From DATFKA01 sp042095835 (GTDB lineage Bacteria > Bacteroidota > Bacteroidia > Chitinophagales > Saprospiraceae), in the NCBI GenBank assembly GCA_042095835.1, contig JBELML010000222.1:1-5472 (forward strand): a DNA stretch of 5,472 bases, written 5' to 3'. The position numbers were made by a program, and so were the translations under genes. Numbering within the stretch: the first letter of the stretch is position 1; each line of letters opens with the position of its first letter. The notes under the pieces are model-generated. The model saw nothing but the letters and a program-made list of their open reading frames with translations, searched no databases and had not been told where the DNA came from. This document shows positions 1 through 5,472 of this stretch, in pieces.

Positions 1-49
1 TTTACTCTAGGCGCTAAATCTTTTTAGTGTAGCTTATCGCACATTTCTG

Positions 50-57
50 TACTTTTG
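50..57 (+). promoter_or_regulatory. Candidate Bacteroidota -7 promoter box for rlmD operon
   Basis: TACTTTTG matches the Bacteroidota primary-sigma -7 consensus TAnnTTTG at every fixed position. A T-rich stretch (TTTTTAGTG, 21-29) about 20 bases upstream could serve as a poor -33 element. Transcription would begin near base 64, giving a leader of roughly 27 bases before the rlmD ATG. The rest of bases 1-90 shows no gene. The consensus is established for the phylum; its use here is inferred from sequence alone. Confidence 0.5.
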
Positions 58-90
58 CAGCTTTGAGTCAACAAAAGTATACATCCCAAG

Positions 91-1503
91 ATGGGAAGAA
101 GAAAAAAGTATAAGATTCTGGAGAAAGTACGCTTTCATGGTATCGCCGACCGAGGTAAAGGAGTAGGCAGAACCGAGGAAGGTCAAGTCGTTTTTGCAGA
201 TAAAGCGGTGCCTGGAGATGTTGCCGATGTATTGGTCACCAAGAAGCGGAAAGGATTTCTGATGGGGCGAGTGACCCAATTTCATGAGTATTCATCGGAT
301 CGTGTAGAATCTTTTTGTGAACATTTTGGGACCTGTGGTGGCTGCAAATGGCAAGGGTTGGACTACCAAGCCCAATTGAGACACAAAGATCAAGTCGTCA
401 AAGATGCTCTACAGCGTATTGGTAAAGTAGAAGTGGGGGCATTCCAACCTATTCTTGGATCAGCAACTACCCAATATTATCGCAATAAATTAGAGTTCTC
501 TTTTTCTAGTAAGAAATGGTTGCCAGCCGAACTGCTCAATACAGATGTGAGCAATGAGCAAGATGTTCTCGGCTTTCATCCTGCTGGAGCCTTTGATAAA
601 ATCATCGATATCAATCATTGCTGGCTACAACCTGAGCCCTCTAATGCTATCCGGAATAAAATTAGAGCTATAGCCATAGAGCAAGGACTCGACTTTTATG
701 ATGCGAAGATACACCAAGGCTTCATGCGTACTTTAATGATTCGCGTGACCAGTTTGCAGGAAGTGATGGTGCTAATAGCTTTTGCTAGACCTGATGAAAA
801 AGCGATTAAAAAAATGCTGGATGCGGTACGAGACAACTTTCCGGACATTACCTCCCTCTATTATTGTATCAATACCAAGCAAAACGACTTCATGTTTGAC
901 TTGCCTATGCAGTTCTACGCTGGAAAGGATCACATTCTGGAGCAATTGGGAGAAACAAAATTTAAAATTTATCCCAAATCTTTTTTCCAAACGAATACAG
1001 AGCAGGCTAAAGCACTCTACGATGTAGTTGTTGATTTCGCGGAATTGCAAGGCACCGAAAACGTATACGATCTGTATACGGGCCTAGGTAGCATCGCACT
1101 TTATATGGCTGATCACTGCAAGCAGGTAGTTGGTATTGAGGAAGTAGAAGATGCGATCAAAGGCGCTAAAGAAAATGCAGTTTTAAACAAGGTAGAAAAT
1201 GCGACCTTCTACGCAGGTGATGTCAAAGATATTCTGACTGACCAATTTGCTCAAGATCATGGCAAACCTGATCTGTTGATCACCGATCCTCCAAGAGCAG
1301 GAATGCATCCTGATGTAGTGAAAATGCTACTAAAATTAGAAGCACCTCGCATGGTATATGTGAGTTGCAATCCATCGACTCAAGCACGTGATGTACAACT
1401 TTTGAGCGAGAAATATGTAGTTGAAAAGGTAAGGCCGGTAGACATGTTCCCGCATACGCATCATATTGAAAGTGTAGCCTTACTGAAGTTGAAAACAAAC
1501 TAG
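91..1503 (+). CDS. rlmD: 23S rRNA (uracil-5-)-methyltransferase, RlmD/RumA type
   Basis: This cytoplasmic RNA methyltransferase transfers a methyl group from S-adenosylmethionine to C5 of a uracil in 23S rRNA (U1939 in the E. coli RlmD numbering). At 470 aa it has the full family architecture. An N-terminal TRAM domain (about residues 10-64) is followed by an iron-sulfur cysteine set, C76-x5-C82-x2-C85 with C177 in NHCW, matching the RumA [4Fe-4S] site. Next come YRNKLEFSFS (130-139), FFQTN (298-302), the SAM loop DLYTGLGS (327-334), acidic E350, DPPRAGMHP (399-407), the catalytic cysteine C426 in VSCNPST, and the likely general base E460 in HHIES. The ATG is the natural start because the basic leader runs straight into TRAM. 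It lies 7 bases ahead of the next gene, so it probably leads an operon. The family is certain; the exact target uridine (RlmD versus the related RlmC/RlmCD or TrmA activities) is inferred. Confidence 0.95.
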   Translation: MGRRKKYKILEKVRFHGIADRGKGVGRTEEGQVVFADKAVPGDVADVLVTKKRKGFLMGRVTQFHEYSSDRVESFCEHFGTCGGCKWQGLDYQAQLRHKDQVVKDALQRIGKVEVGAFQPILGSATTQYYRNKLEFSFSSKKWLPAELLNTDVSNEQDVLGFHPAGAFDKIIDINHCWLQPEPSNAIRNKIRAIAIEQGLDFYDAKIHQGFMRTLMIRVTSLQEVMVLIAFARPDEKAIKKMLDAVRDNFPDITSLYYCINTKQNDFMFDLPMQFYAGKDHILEQLGETKFKIYPKSFFQTNTEQAKALYDVVVDFAELQGTENVYDLYTGLGSIALYMADHCKQVVGIEEVEDAIKGAKENAVLNKVENATFYAGDVKDILTDQFAQDHGKPDLLITDPPRAGMHPDVVKMLLKLEAPRMVYVSCNPSTQARDVQLLSEKYVVEKVRPVDMFPHTHHIESVALLKLKTN

Positions 1504-1510
1504 TATTTTA

Positions 1511-1864
1511 ATGGGAGTAACAGAGAAATATTTAGAGCTAGAAAAAGAGCTCAAACCTTTTCGTCCTTTGATGAAGAAGGCGGCCGATACGATATTGGAC
1601 CAGGAAGTATCTTCGTATCCAATTTTTGTAGTATCTATGCTAGATGTTGATTTAGGTGTATCTTTAGTGAACCGTGATCCGGGCAAGGGCCAAAAATGGT
1701 CTGTGAGGGCATCCACTTTAGAGGAGCTAAATGCCAAGAATATTGTACAGAATGATAAAGTAGATGATTTCCGCAGGGTATTTAAAGATCCTACTTTGAA
1801 TTATTGTCTTTTTGTTTTGAGTGATATGGGGGCACAGTTTATTTTTTTACCGAGAGAAAATTAG
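1511..1864 (+). CDS. Conserved small Bacteroidota protein of unknown function
   Basis: This is a 117-aa soluble protein with no signal peptide or membrane segment. I do not recognise a named domain, but the sequence resembles hypothetical proteins I associate with Bacteroidota. It begins with a charged, helix-prone stretch (about residues 5-30, with EKYLELEKELKPF). Two hydrophobic, beta-like strands follow: YPIFVVSML (about 36-44) and NYCLFVLSDMGAQFIFLP (about 97-114). Between them lie a predicted LVNRDPGKG turn and a run EELNAKNIVQNDKVDDFRR. That pattern suggests a small alpha/beta fold. No catalytic motif is evident. The start lies 7 bases after the rlmD stop and the end is 8 bases before the response regulator, so it is very probably co-transcribed with both. 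No Shine-Dalgarno is visible, only an A/T-rich lead-in. A role tied to the response regulator is possible but unsupported by any residue I can name. Confidence 0.85.
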   Translation: MGVTEKYLELEKELKPFRPLMKKAADTILDQEVSSYPIFVVSMLDVDLGVSLVNRDPGKGQKWSVRASTLEELNAKNIVQNDKVDDFRRVFKDPTLNYCLFVLSDMGAQFIFLPREN

Positions 1865-1872
1865 ACCAGACT

Positions 1873-2235
1873 ATGAAGATAATGATTTGTGAAAGTGAAG
1901 AAGTTCTATTGATGGCCATTGAGTTTAGATTGCGTAAGCAGGGCTACGAAGTGATGATTTGTAAAAAAGATCAGGATGTAGCGCGTACGGCCGTCTTAGA
2001 AAATCCCGACATTGTCCTCATAGATTTAGATTCTAACGAAGGTAAAGGCTTAGAATTGGTAGACCAGGTAAAAACCGCCCGCCCCAAAGTAGGTGTCTTA
2101 TTACTTGCCGATCCGGACGAAGGAGAACCAATTATTAAAGGTTATGAAGTCGGCATCCAAGATTTCATTTCTAAACCTTTTAAGCCGGCAGAGTTATTGA
2201 TCCGAGTCCAGCGTATCGCTGATGTCTTAAGCTAG
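1873..2235 (+). CDS. Single-domain response regulator with degenerate receiver
   Basis: The 120-aa protein is a receiver (REC) domain with no output domain, as in CheY- or Spo0F-like proteins that act through protein contacts or phosphorelay. The fold pattern is clear: beta1 KIMIC, then IEFRLRKQGYEV, beta3 DIVLID with the likely phospho-acceptor D51, and the conserved lysine K101 in SKPF before the last helix. Other key positions depart from canonical. The usual acidic pair after beta1 reads E7-S8 (with E9 next), and the conserved Thr/Ser of beta4 aligns with L78 in LLLADPDE. Phosphorylation or the switch may therefore be altered. It is the last gene of the rlmD operon by spacing, and its stop codon lies inside a palindrome shared with the convergent gene. 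No histidine kinase is in the window, so its partner is unknown. Confidence 0.92.
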   Translation: MKIMICESEEVLLMAIEFRLRKQGYEVMICKKDQDVARTAVLENPDIVLIDLDSNEGKGLELVDQVKTARPKVGVLLLADPDEGEPIIKGYEVGIQDFISKPFKPAELLIRVQRIADVLS

Positions 2236-2242
2236 GCTTAAG
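2226..2242. terminator. Palindrome across two convergent stop codons; possible bidirectional terminator
   Basis: CTTAAGC, a 3-base TAG loop and GCTTAAG form a perfect 7-bp inverted repeat. The loop is the stop codon of the response regulator, and the left arm contains the complement of the SAP gene's TAA stop. Such a hairpin between convergent genes could terminate transcription both ways. No clear T-run follows on either strand, so intrinsic termination would be weak. The palindrome is seen directly; the function is inferred. Confidence 0.35.
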
Positions 2243-2823
2243 TCACTTTTCTCATAAATCACTAATCCACCCTCTGCAGGTAGCTGTCTTTTGAGTTGCC
2301 AAAATCGGAGTGCATCCTGGAACTGAAGGCCAGGATTGTCTGCTAAAAAGTCGCGCACGTATTTAGCTAGTCGATTGTGTTGAGCGATCACTCGTTTGAA
2401 TGTAGGATCTTTCTTGCGGTCTTCGAGCAGTTGCCATTGTAAAACGGCATCAGCTAAAGTTTGCCCAGAGTTGGCTTTTACCCAATTCATGAAGTCACTA
2501 TGGCATACAAAGCGGGCACCAATCTGCGCCTTCATGAAACGTCTGAAATTAGGACCAAAACTCACATTGTCGGTGATCACTGTCTCTAAGGTCAAGACCT
2601 CTCTTGCCCAATTAAATCGAGACTTTTTTTGTTGTACTTTGGCGCTGGGTAAAACGGCACCCTCGTTGTCCAGAGCATAGATGATGCGCGCACGTAAATT
2701 GGCTTTGGACCCATTTGTGGGGAGCTTACTCGCTTGGCATATTGCCTCTAGCTCCGCTTTAGTCCAATACCATTGATCAAATTCTTTTCCATTTTTTAAG
2801 GAAGAAAAGTCGGGACGGCTCAT
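2227..2823 (-). CDS. SAP domain protein with DUF6434-like region
   Basis: This is a 198-aa soluble, basic protein. Residues about 20-52 match the SAP helix-turn-helix pattern (W20-T-K-A-E-L, then KLPTNGSKANLRARI), a small motif usually linked to DNA or chromatin binding. Residues from about 68 onward (FNWAREVLTLETVITDN, GPNFRRFMKAQIG) resemble the DUF6434 region that often follows SAP in bacterial proteins of this type. Its function is unknown. The C-terminal half contains two similar helical segments, 111-134 (FMNWVKANSG...LQWQLLE) and 155-179 (YVRDFLADNP...RFWQLKR), which look like an internal repeat. The ATG at 2821-2823 gives a start just before SAP. The gene is convergent with the response regulator, overlapping it by 9 bases, and lies 274 bases downstream of the RDD gene on the same strand. 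Co-transcription with RDD is unlikely given the gap. Family assignment is from recognition, not a search. Confidence 0.88.
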   Translation of the reverse strand: MSRPDFSSLKNGKEFDQWYWTKAELEAICQASKLPTNGSKANLRARIIYALDNEGAVLPSAKVQQKKSRFNWAREVLTLETVITDNVSFGPNFRRFMKAQIGARFVCHSDFMNWVKANSGQTLADAVLQWQLLEDRKKDPTFKRVIAQHNRLAKYVRDFLADNPGLQFQDALRFWQLKRQLPAEGGLVIYEKSDLSLA

Positions 2824-2843
2824 GTTTTTTAGTGCCTAATGTA

Positions 2844-2870
2844 TTTGATTCTCCTTTTGTTCAAATCAAA
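2844..2870. promoter_or_regulatory. Inverted repeat upstream of the SAP gene
   Basis: TTTGATT (2844-2850) and AATCAAA (2864-2870) are perfect inverted 7-mers separated by 13 bases, 21-47 bases upstream of the SAP gene's ATG. On the - strand the distal arm overlaps TTGATTTG (2862-2869), which is one base off the Bacteroidota -7 consensus TAnnTTTG. No convincing -33 element precedes it. The site could be the SAP promoter with an operator-like dyad. The A/T-rich content makes chance occurrence plausible. Confidence 0.25.
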
Positions 2871-2953
2871 AAGAAATGCCCCATTCATCTACCTCCATTA
2901 CCCACGTACGAGCATGACAGAAGAGTAAGTAAGCAAGGGTAGGCATGCATCAA

Positions 2954-3097
2954 CACATCTTCACACCTCCATGTCACCACATCTCCATATCGCCACATCA
3001 CCACATCTCCATGTCACCACATCACAACGTCTTCACATCTCCACGTCACAACGTCACCATATCACAATATCGCCACATCAACACACCACCACATCTC
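2954..3097. repeat. Degenerate 8-base tandem array, 18 units
   Basis: Eighteen consecutive 8-mers fit the consensus CAYRTCNC with no insertion or deletion over 144 bases. Position 2 (A) and position 6 (C) are invariant. Positions 3-4 occur as CA (10 units), CG (3), TA (3) and TG (2), so they vary only by transitions. Position 5 is T except for C in two units, and position 1 is C except for A in three. The + strand has only 7 G in 144 bases. A 17-base stretch at 2967-2983 recurs at 3007-3023, exactly five units later. The last unit abuts the stop codon of the RDD gene. The + strand is stop-free through the array in all frames, so His/Ser-rich reading frames there are artefacts. The rest of the intergenic stretch (2871-2953) shows nothing I can name. 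Confidence 0.93.
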
Positions 3098-3844
3098 CTA
3101 CCTCGTCAATACAATATAATCCCTCAACACCGTACGCAAAAACTCCATGCGCTGGTCCTTAGGGACAGGTATATCTAGTACTTGCGCTACTTTTTCGGTG
3201 GCTTGATTGAGGGCTTTTTGGTGGGCTGGATTAAAGTATCTTTGGTAGCGATCCGTTACTTTTTTGATCAAAAGCATATCTTGTTCGGTGAATTGTTTGA
3301 CACCAGGGTAGGTCGCTTCATACCCTTCAGTGGTGCCGATGCGCAGGATATCTTGCAGACGAAAATTTTGCAAGTTCCGAGTGCGAATCACGGTAGTATT
3401 AGCGGTTAAATCTCCTAAGCGTTGCCTTTTCGCTGTCGTGCTGATTATAATCGCCGCCAGTACTCCTGAAGAGAATATGGCTTCTACAATCAGAAAAAAA
3501 GCACGGATGAGATTATCGGTTGCTTGGGCTTGTCTACCATCGAGGCGTACTACTTTGATATTGAGGGCGCTTTTACCAATGGTCTGCCCATCGTTGAAAT
3601 ACTCCATGATAAAGTGGTAAATCAAGAACAGGAAAAAAGGCAGTAGCGCCAATACCAAACCCAACATTGGATAGTTGAAGAGAGCATCGAGCAATAAAGG
3701 CGCAACGATGAGGTAGAGAATAGTATAGCCAACGGCAATGACCAGGGCATCGATCACAAAGGCGAAGATGCGTTCGCGTAGGGAAGCTAATTCGTATTCA
3801 ATGCTTACGTTTTGGGTGGTTTTAATTTCTATCAGCTGCTCCAT
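3098..3844 (-). CDS. RDD family membrane protein
   Basis: This is a 248-aa inner-membrane protein of the RDD family, whose members have a few transmembrane helices and mostly unknown roles (some have been linked to ion transport). The hallmark residues are visible: R25 and D32 in the first helix region (RIFAFVIDAL), DGQTIGK (85-91) followed by NIKVVRLDG, and RLGDLTANT (142-150). Hydrophobic segments lie at about 27-50, 61-79 and 113-135. After the RDD domain the protein has an unusual charged, helical, soluble tail of roughly 90 residues (about 160-248, with KKVTDRYQRYFNP and KDQRMEFLR), probably cytoplasmic. There is no signal peptide beyond the first helix. The gene is divergent from the SpoIIM-family gene across 105 bases, and RDD and SpoIIM genes are frequent neighbours in Bacteroidota, so the two products may act in the same membrane complex or process. 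That link is context-based inference. Confidence 0.93.
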   Translation of the reverse strand: MEQLIEIKTTQNVSIEYELASLRERIFAFVIDALVIAVGYTILYLIVAPLLLDALFNYPMLGLVLALLPFFLFLIYHFIMEYFNDGQTIGKSALNIKVVRLDGRQAQATDNLIRAFFLIVEAIFSSGVLAAIIISTTAKRQRLGDLTANTTVIRTRNLQNFRLQDILRIGTTEGYEATYPGVKQFTEQDMLLIKKVTDRYQRYFNPAHQKALNQATEKVAQVLDIPVPKDQRMEFLRTVLRDYIVLTR

Positions 3845-3886
3845 GTATGAATTTGAGCGTACTCTTAATAAAAACTGGATGTAAAC

Positions 3887-3917
3887 TTCGTTACAATCAA
3901 AGTTAAGTATATTTTTG
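3887..3917 (+). promoter_or_regulatory. Candidate promoter of the SpoIIM-family gene
   Basis: TATTTTTG (3910-3917) matches TAnnTTTG exactly, and TTCG (3887-3890), 19 bases upstream, could be a -33 element one base from TTTG. Transcription would start near 3924, leaving a leader of about 26 bases before the ATG at 3950. The -7 match is seen directly; activity is inferred. Confidence 0.5.
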
Positions 3918-3934
3918 GTTTACTGTTACATTCA
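3890..3934. repeat. Paired GTTACAWTCA direct repeat in divergent promoter region
   Basis: GTTACAATCA (3890-3899) and GTTACATTCA (3925-3934) agree in 9 of 10 bases and start 35 bases apart, flanking both candidate -7 boxes. A separate inverted pair, GTAAAC (3881-3886) and GTTTAC (3918-3923), overlaps the same region. Such symmetry could mark operators for a regulator of both genes, but the sequence is A/T-rich and no regulator is encoded nearby. Confidence 0.3.
3898..3905 (-). promoter_or_regulatory. Candidate -7 promoter box of the RDD gene
   Basis: On the - strand these bases read TAACTTTG, an exact TAnnTTTG match, with an expected start near 3891 and a leader of about 47 bases before the RDD ATG. 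No clear -33 element is visible upstream. It lies only 4 bases from the divergent + strand box, so the two polymerase footprints would overlap. Confidence 0.4.
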
Positions 3935-3949
3935 TTTGTTAAGAATACT

Positions 3950-5472
3950 ATGCGCGAATCCAGTTTTATTAATCAGAATAAGCAGAAGTGGCAGGAGGCA
4001 GAGCGAATGCTTGACCAAAGCCCCAAAGATCCTGATCAGTTGAATGACCTGTTTATTCAAGTTACAGATGATCTTTCTTATTCGCGCACTTTCTATCCTA
4101 ATCGATCTGTAAGAGCCTATCTCAATGGTCTCGCACAAAAGATTTTTTCTGCGATTTATCAAAAGCGGAAATTCAAGTTTACCCGTATTAAAGACTTTGC
4201 ACTAGAGGAGCTGCCCTTGATTATTTACGAGACGCGGCGCAATTTTCTCATCGCCTTTTTAGTGTTCTTGGTAGCCTTTATTATTGGAGTAGTCTCTAGC
4301 AAAATGTACCCTGATTTTGCAGAAACTATTCTAGGGCCCGATTATATAGAAATGACTAAGGAGAATATTGCCAAAGGCGATCCTATGGCCGTCTACAAAG
4401 CAAAAGGACGCTTTGCGATGTCTCTGGCGATCACCATGAATAACCTCTGGGTCTCTTTTCTGACTTTTGTTTTGGGGATTGTGTATGGAGTGGGCACACT
4501 ATTCGTCTTGATTTCGAATGGCGTCATGGTCGGAGCATTTCAGTATTTTTTCATAGAAAGAGGCCTGTTCTGGGAATCCTTCTTAGCGATTTGGACACAC
4601 GGGACCATCGAAATATCTGCCATTGTCATAGCTGGTGCTGCTGGTATAACGATGGGTAGAGGTCTGGCCTTTCCAGGGACCTATTCTCGCCTGCGTTCCT
4701 TCCAGCAATCGGCTAAGCGTGGGCTGAAGATTATGGTGGGGATAATGCCGCTATTCGTAGTGGCCGGTTTTTTTGAAGGTTATTTGACGCGACAAACAGA
4801 AACGCCAGACGCCATTCGTTTGATATTTATTTTGGGCTGTTTGGCTTTTATATTCTTTTATTTTTGGCTTTATCCGCGAATGGTGTACCGGCGGCGTGGA
4901 CGAAAACCTTTAAAGAAGGCCGTATTGGCTCCAGAGCTTGACCAGACTATTCGATTCAGAGAAATAAAGACCAGCGGAACGATTTTCAACGATGCTTTTA
5001 TTTTTTTCAGGCAGCATCTGCGATTTGCCTTCCTTCTGGCACTAGGTTTTGCTATTGTTTATTGTGCTTTAGTTTTTGGCCTGTCGGCAGAGTCTCCTGA
5101 TTATTTATTTGGCTTTGATGCCTTTGTTTTACCTGTACTATCAGAACTCAATAGCTTTTTTATAAACCCAGAAATACCGTTTCTACCTGCTATTAATATT
5201 CCTTTGTTGGCTACCTTTTTTGCCTTAGTCTTTAGGAAGTTGCTCCAGGCTGCTAATCCAGGAGAATCCATCACACCGCTATGGCTCTTAGTTTTTAAAG
5301 CATTGCCAGGGGTCTGTGTGCTATACCTCATATTATGGACGAATAGCTGGTTTACGTTTTTCTTGTTTGTAGGTATTGCCTTTTTTCCGTTTTTATGGAT
5401 GTTTATTTCGATGCAGGAGAAACGCAACAGCATTCAGGCATTAGGGCGCGTCTTTGAGCTATTGGGTAGATC
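3950..5472 (+). CDS. SpoIIM/DUF95-family membrane protein with C-terminal membrane extension (partial)
   Basis: An open frame of 507 codons continues past the right edge, so the C-terminus is missing. A charged, soluble N-terminus (about 1-95) precedes transmembrane segments near 97-117, 165-189, 208-232, 258-276 and 288-308. The SpoIIM (DUF95) signature is clear: N-N-L-W-V-S-F at 164-170, then FVLGIVYGVG, FVLISNGVMVG (185-195), THGTIEISA (216-224, with H217 and E221) and FEGYLTR (275-281). SpoIIM acts in engulfment in spore formers; homologues in non-sporulating bacteria have no settled role. After a basic linker (about 310-345) come at least three or four more hydrophobic segments (about 357-377, 411-428, 444-462, 466-487), which I do not recognise. 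ATG 3950 is the first ATG of the open frame; no Shine-Dalgarno is visible. It is divergent from the RDD gene. By analogy with other Bacteroidota, DUF4129, MoxR and DUF58 genes may follow outside the window. Confidence 0.9.
   Translation, partial: MRESSFINQNKQKWQEAERMLDQSPKDPDQLNDLFIQVTDDLSYSRTFYPNRSVRAYLNGLAQKIFSAIYQKRKFKFTRIKDFALEELPLIIYETRRNFLIAFLVFLVAFIIGVVSSKMYPDFAETILGPDYIEMTKENIAKGDPMAVYKAKGRFAMSLAITMNNLWVSFLTFVLGIVYGVGTLFVLISNGVMVGAFQYFFIERGLFWESFLAIWTHGTIEISAIVIAGAAGITMGRGLAFPGTYSRLRSFQQSAKRGLKIMVGIMPLFVVAGFFEGYLTRQTETPDAIRLIFILGCLAFIFFYFWLYPRMVYRRRGRKPLKKAVLAPELDQTIRFREIKTSGTIFNDAFIFFRQHLRFAFLLALGFAIVYCALVFGLSAESPDYLFGFDAFVLPVLSELNSFFINPEIPFLPAINIPLLATFFALVFRKLLQAANPGESITPLWLLVFKALPGVCVLYLILWTNSWFTFFLFVGIAFFPFLWMFISMQEKRNSIQALGRVFELLGR

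Noticed and set aside
34..285. Possible - strand gene overlapping the start of rlmD
   Set aside because: It is antisense to clearly coding rlmD sequence, has no recognisable domain and would cover the rlmD promoter; it is a shadow frame.
2943..2950. GCATGC/ATGCAT palindromes just before the array
   Set aside because: They are short, overlapping 6-base palindromes of a kind expected by chance, with no linked feature.
2954..3097. CRISPR array
   Set aside because: Units are 8 bases with no unique spacers, and no cas gene is in the window.
2945..3178. His/Ser/Pro-rich reading frames on the + strand across the 8-base array, resembling a metal-binding peptide
   Set aside because: The array unit contains no stop codon in any + strand frame, so long open frames are automatic. 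The frames also run into the C-terminal coding part of the RDD gene on the other strand, and no promoter or start context supports translation.
3931..3938. TTCATTTG as -7 box for the SpoIIM gene
   Set aside because: It misses the conserved A, its nearest TTTG upstream is only 13 bases away, and it would leave a leader of about 5 bases. TATTTTTG at 3910-3917 fits better.
5101..5433. 110-aa - strand frame inside the SpoIIM-family gene
   Set aside because: The + strand frame is continuous from 3950 to the window end with the hydrophobic pattern of a membrane protein; the antisense frame is lysine-rich and lacks any family resemblance.

Overview
The window looks like an ordinary chromosomal stretch of a Bacteroidota genome, and Saprospiraceae-like relatives are my best guess. 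Three things point there. No start codon has a convincing Shine-Dalgarno sequence. Several starts are preceded by matches to the Bacteroidota sigma -7 box TAnnTTTG. The gene set also fits: an RlmD-type methyltransferase with a TRAM domain, a stand-alone receiver protein, a SAP/DUF6434-like protein, and a divergent RDD/SpoIIM pair. The phylum is fairly secure; the family is inference.

Layout. Bases 1-90 hold no gene but carry a good promoter candidate. From 91 to 2235 three genes run on the + strand with gaps of only 7 and 8 bases, so they are probably one operon: rlmD (23S rRNA m5U methyltransferase), a small conserved protein of unknown function, and a single-domain response regulator with a degenerate active site. 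The response regulator meets a convergent SAP-domain gene (2227-2823, - strand) tail to tail. The two overlap by 9 bases inside a perfect 17-base palindrome whose loop is the regulator's stop codon.

Bases 2824-3097 are non-coding. The most striking element of the window is here: 18 uninterrupted, degenerate copies of an 8-base unit (consensus CAYRTCNC, 2954-3097), ending exactly against the stop codon of the next gene. That gene encodes an RDD-family membrane protein (3098-3844, - strand). A 105-base intergenic region with back-to-back candidate promoters separates it from a divergent SpoIIM/DUF95-family membrane protein (3950 onward, + strand), which runs off the right end and carries a second membrane domain after the SpoIIM part.

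How the genes may work together: in Bacteroidota, RDD and SpoIIM genes commonly sit at the head of a cluster with DUF4129, DUF4350, MoxR ATPase and DUF58 genes, so the right edge probably opens into that membrane-associated cluster (inferred, not visible here). The rlmD operon is housekeeping RNA modification combined with two small proteins of unknown connection to it. No tRNA, rRNA, CRISPR array, transposase or phage gene was seen. I see no strong evidence for a wholly new system; the 8-base array and the degenerate receiver are the best leads.
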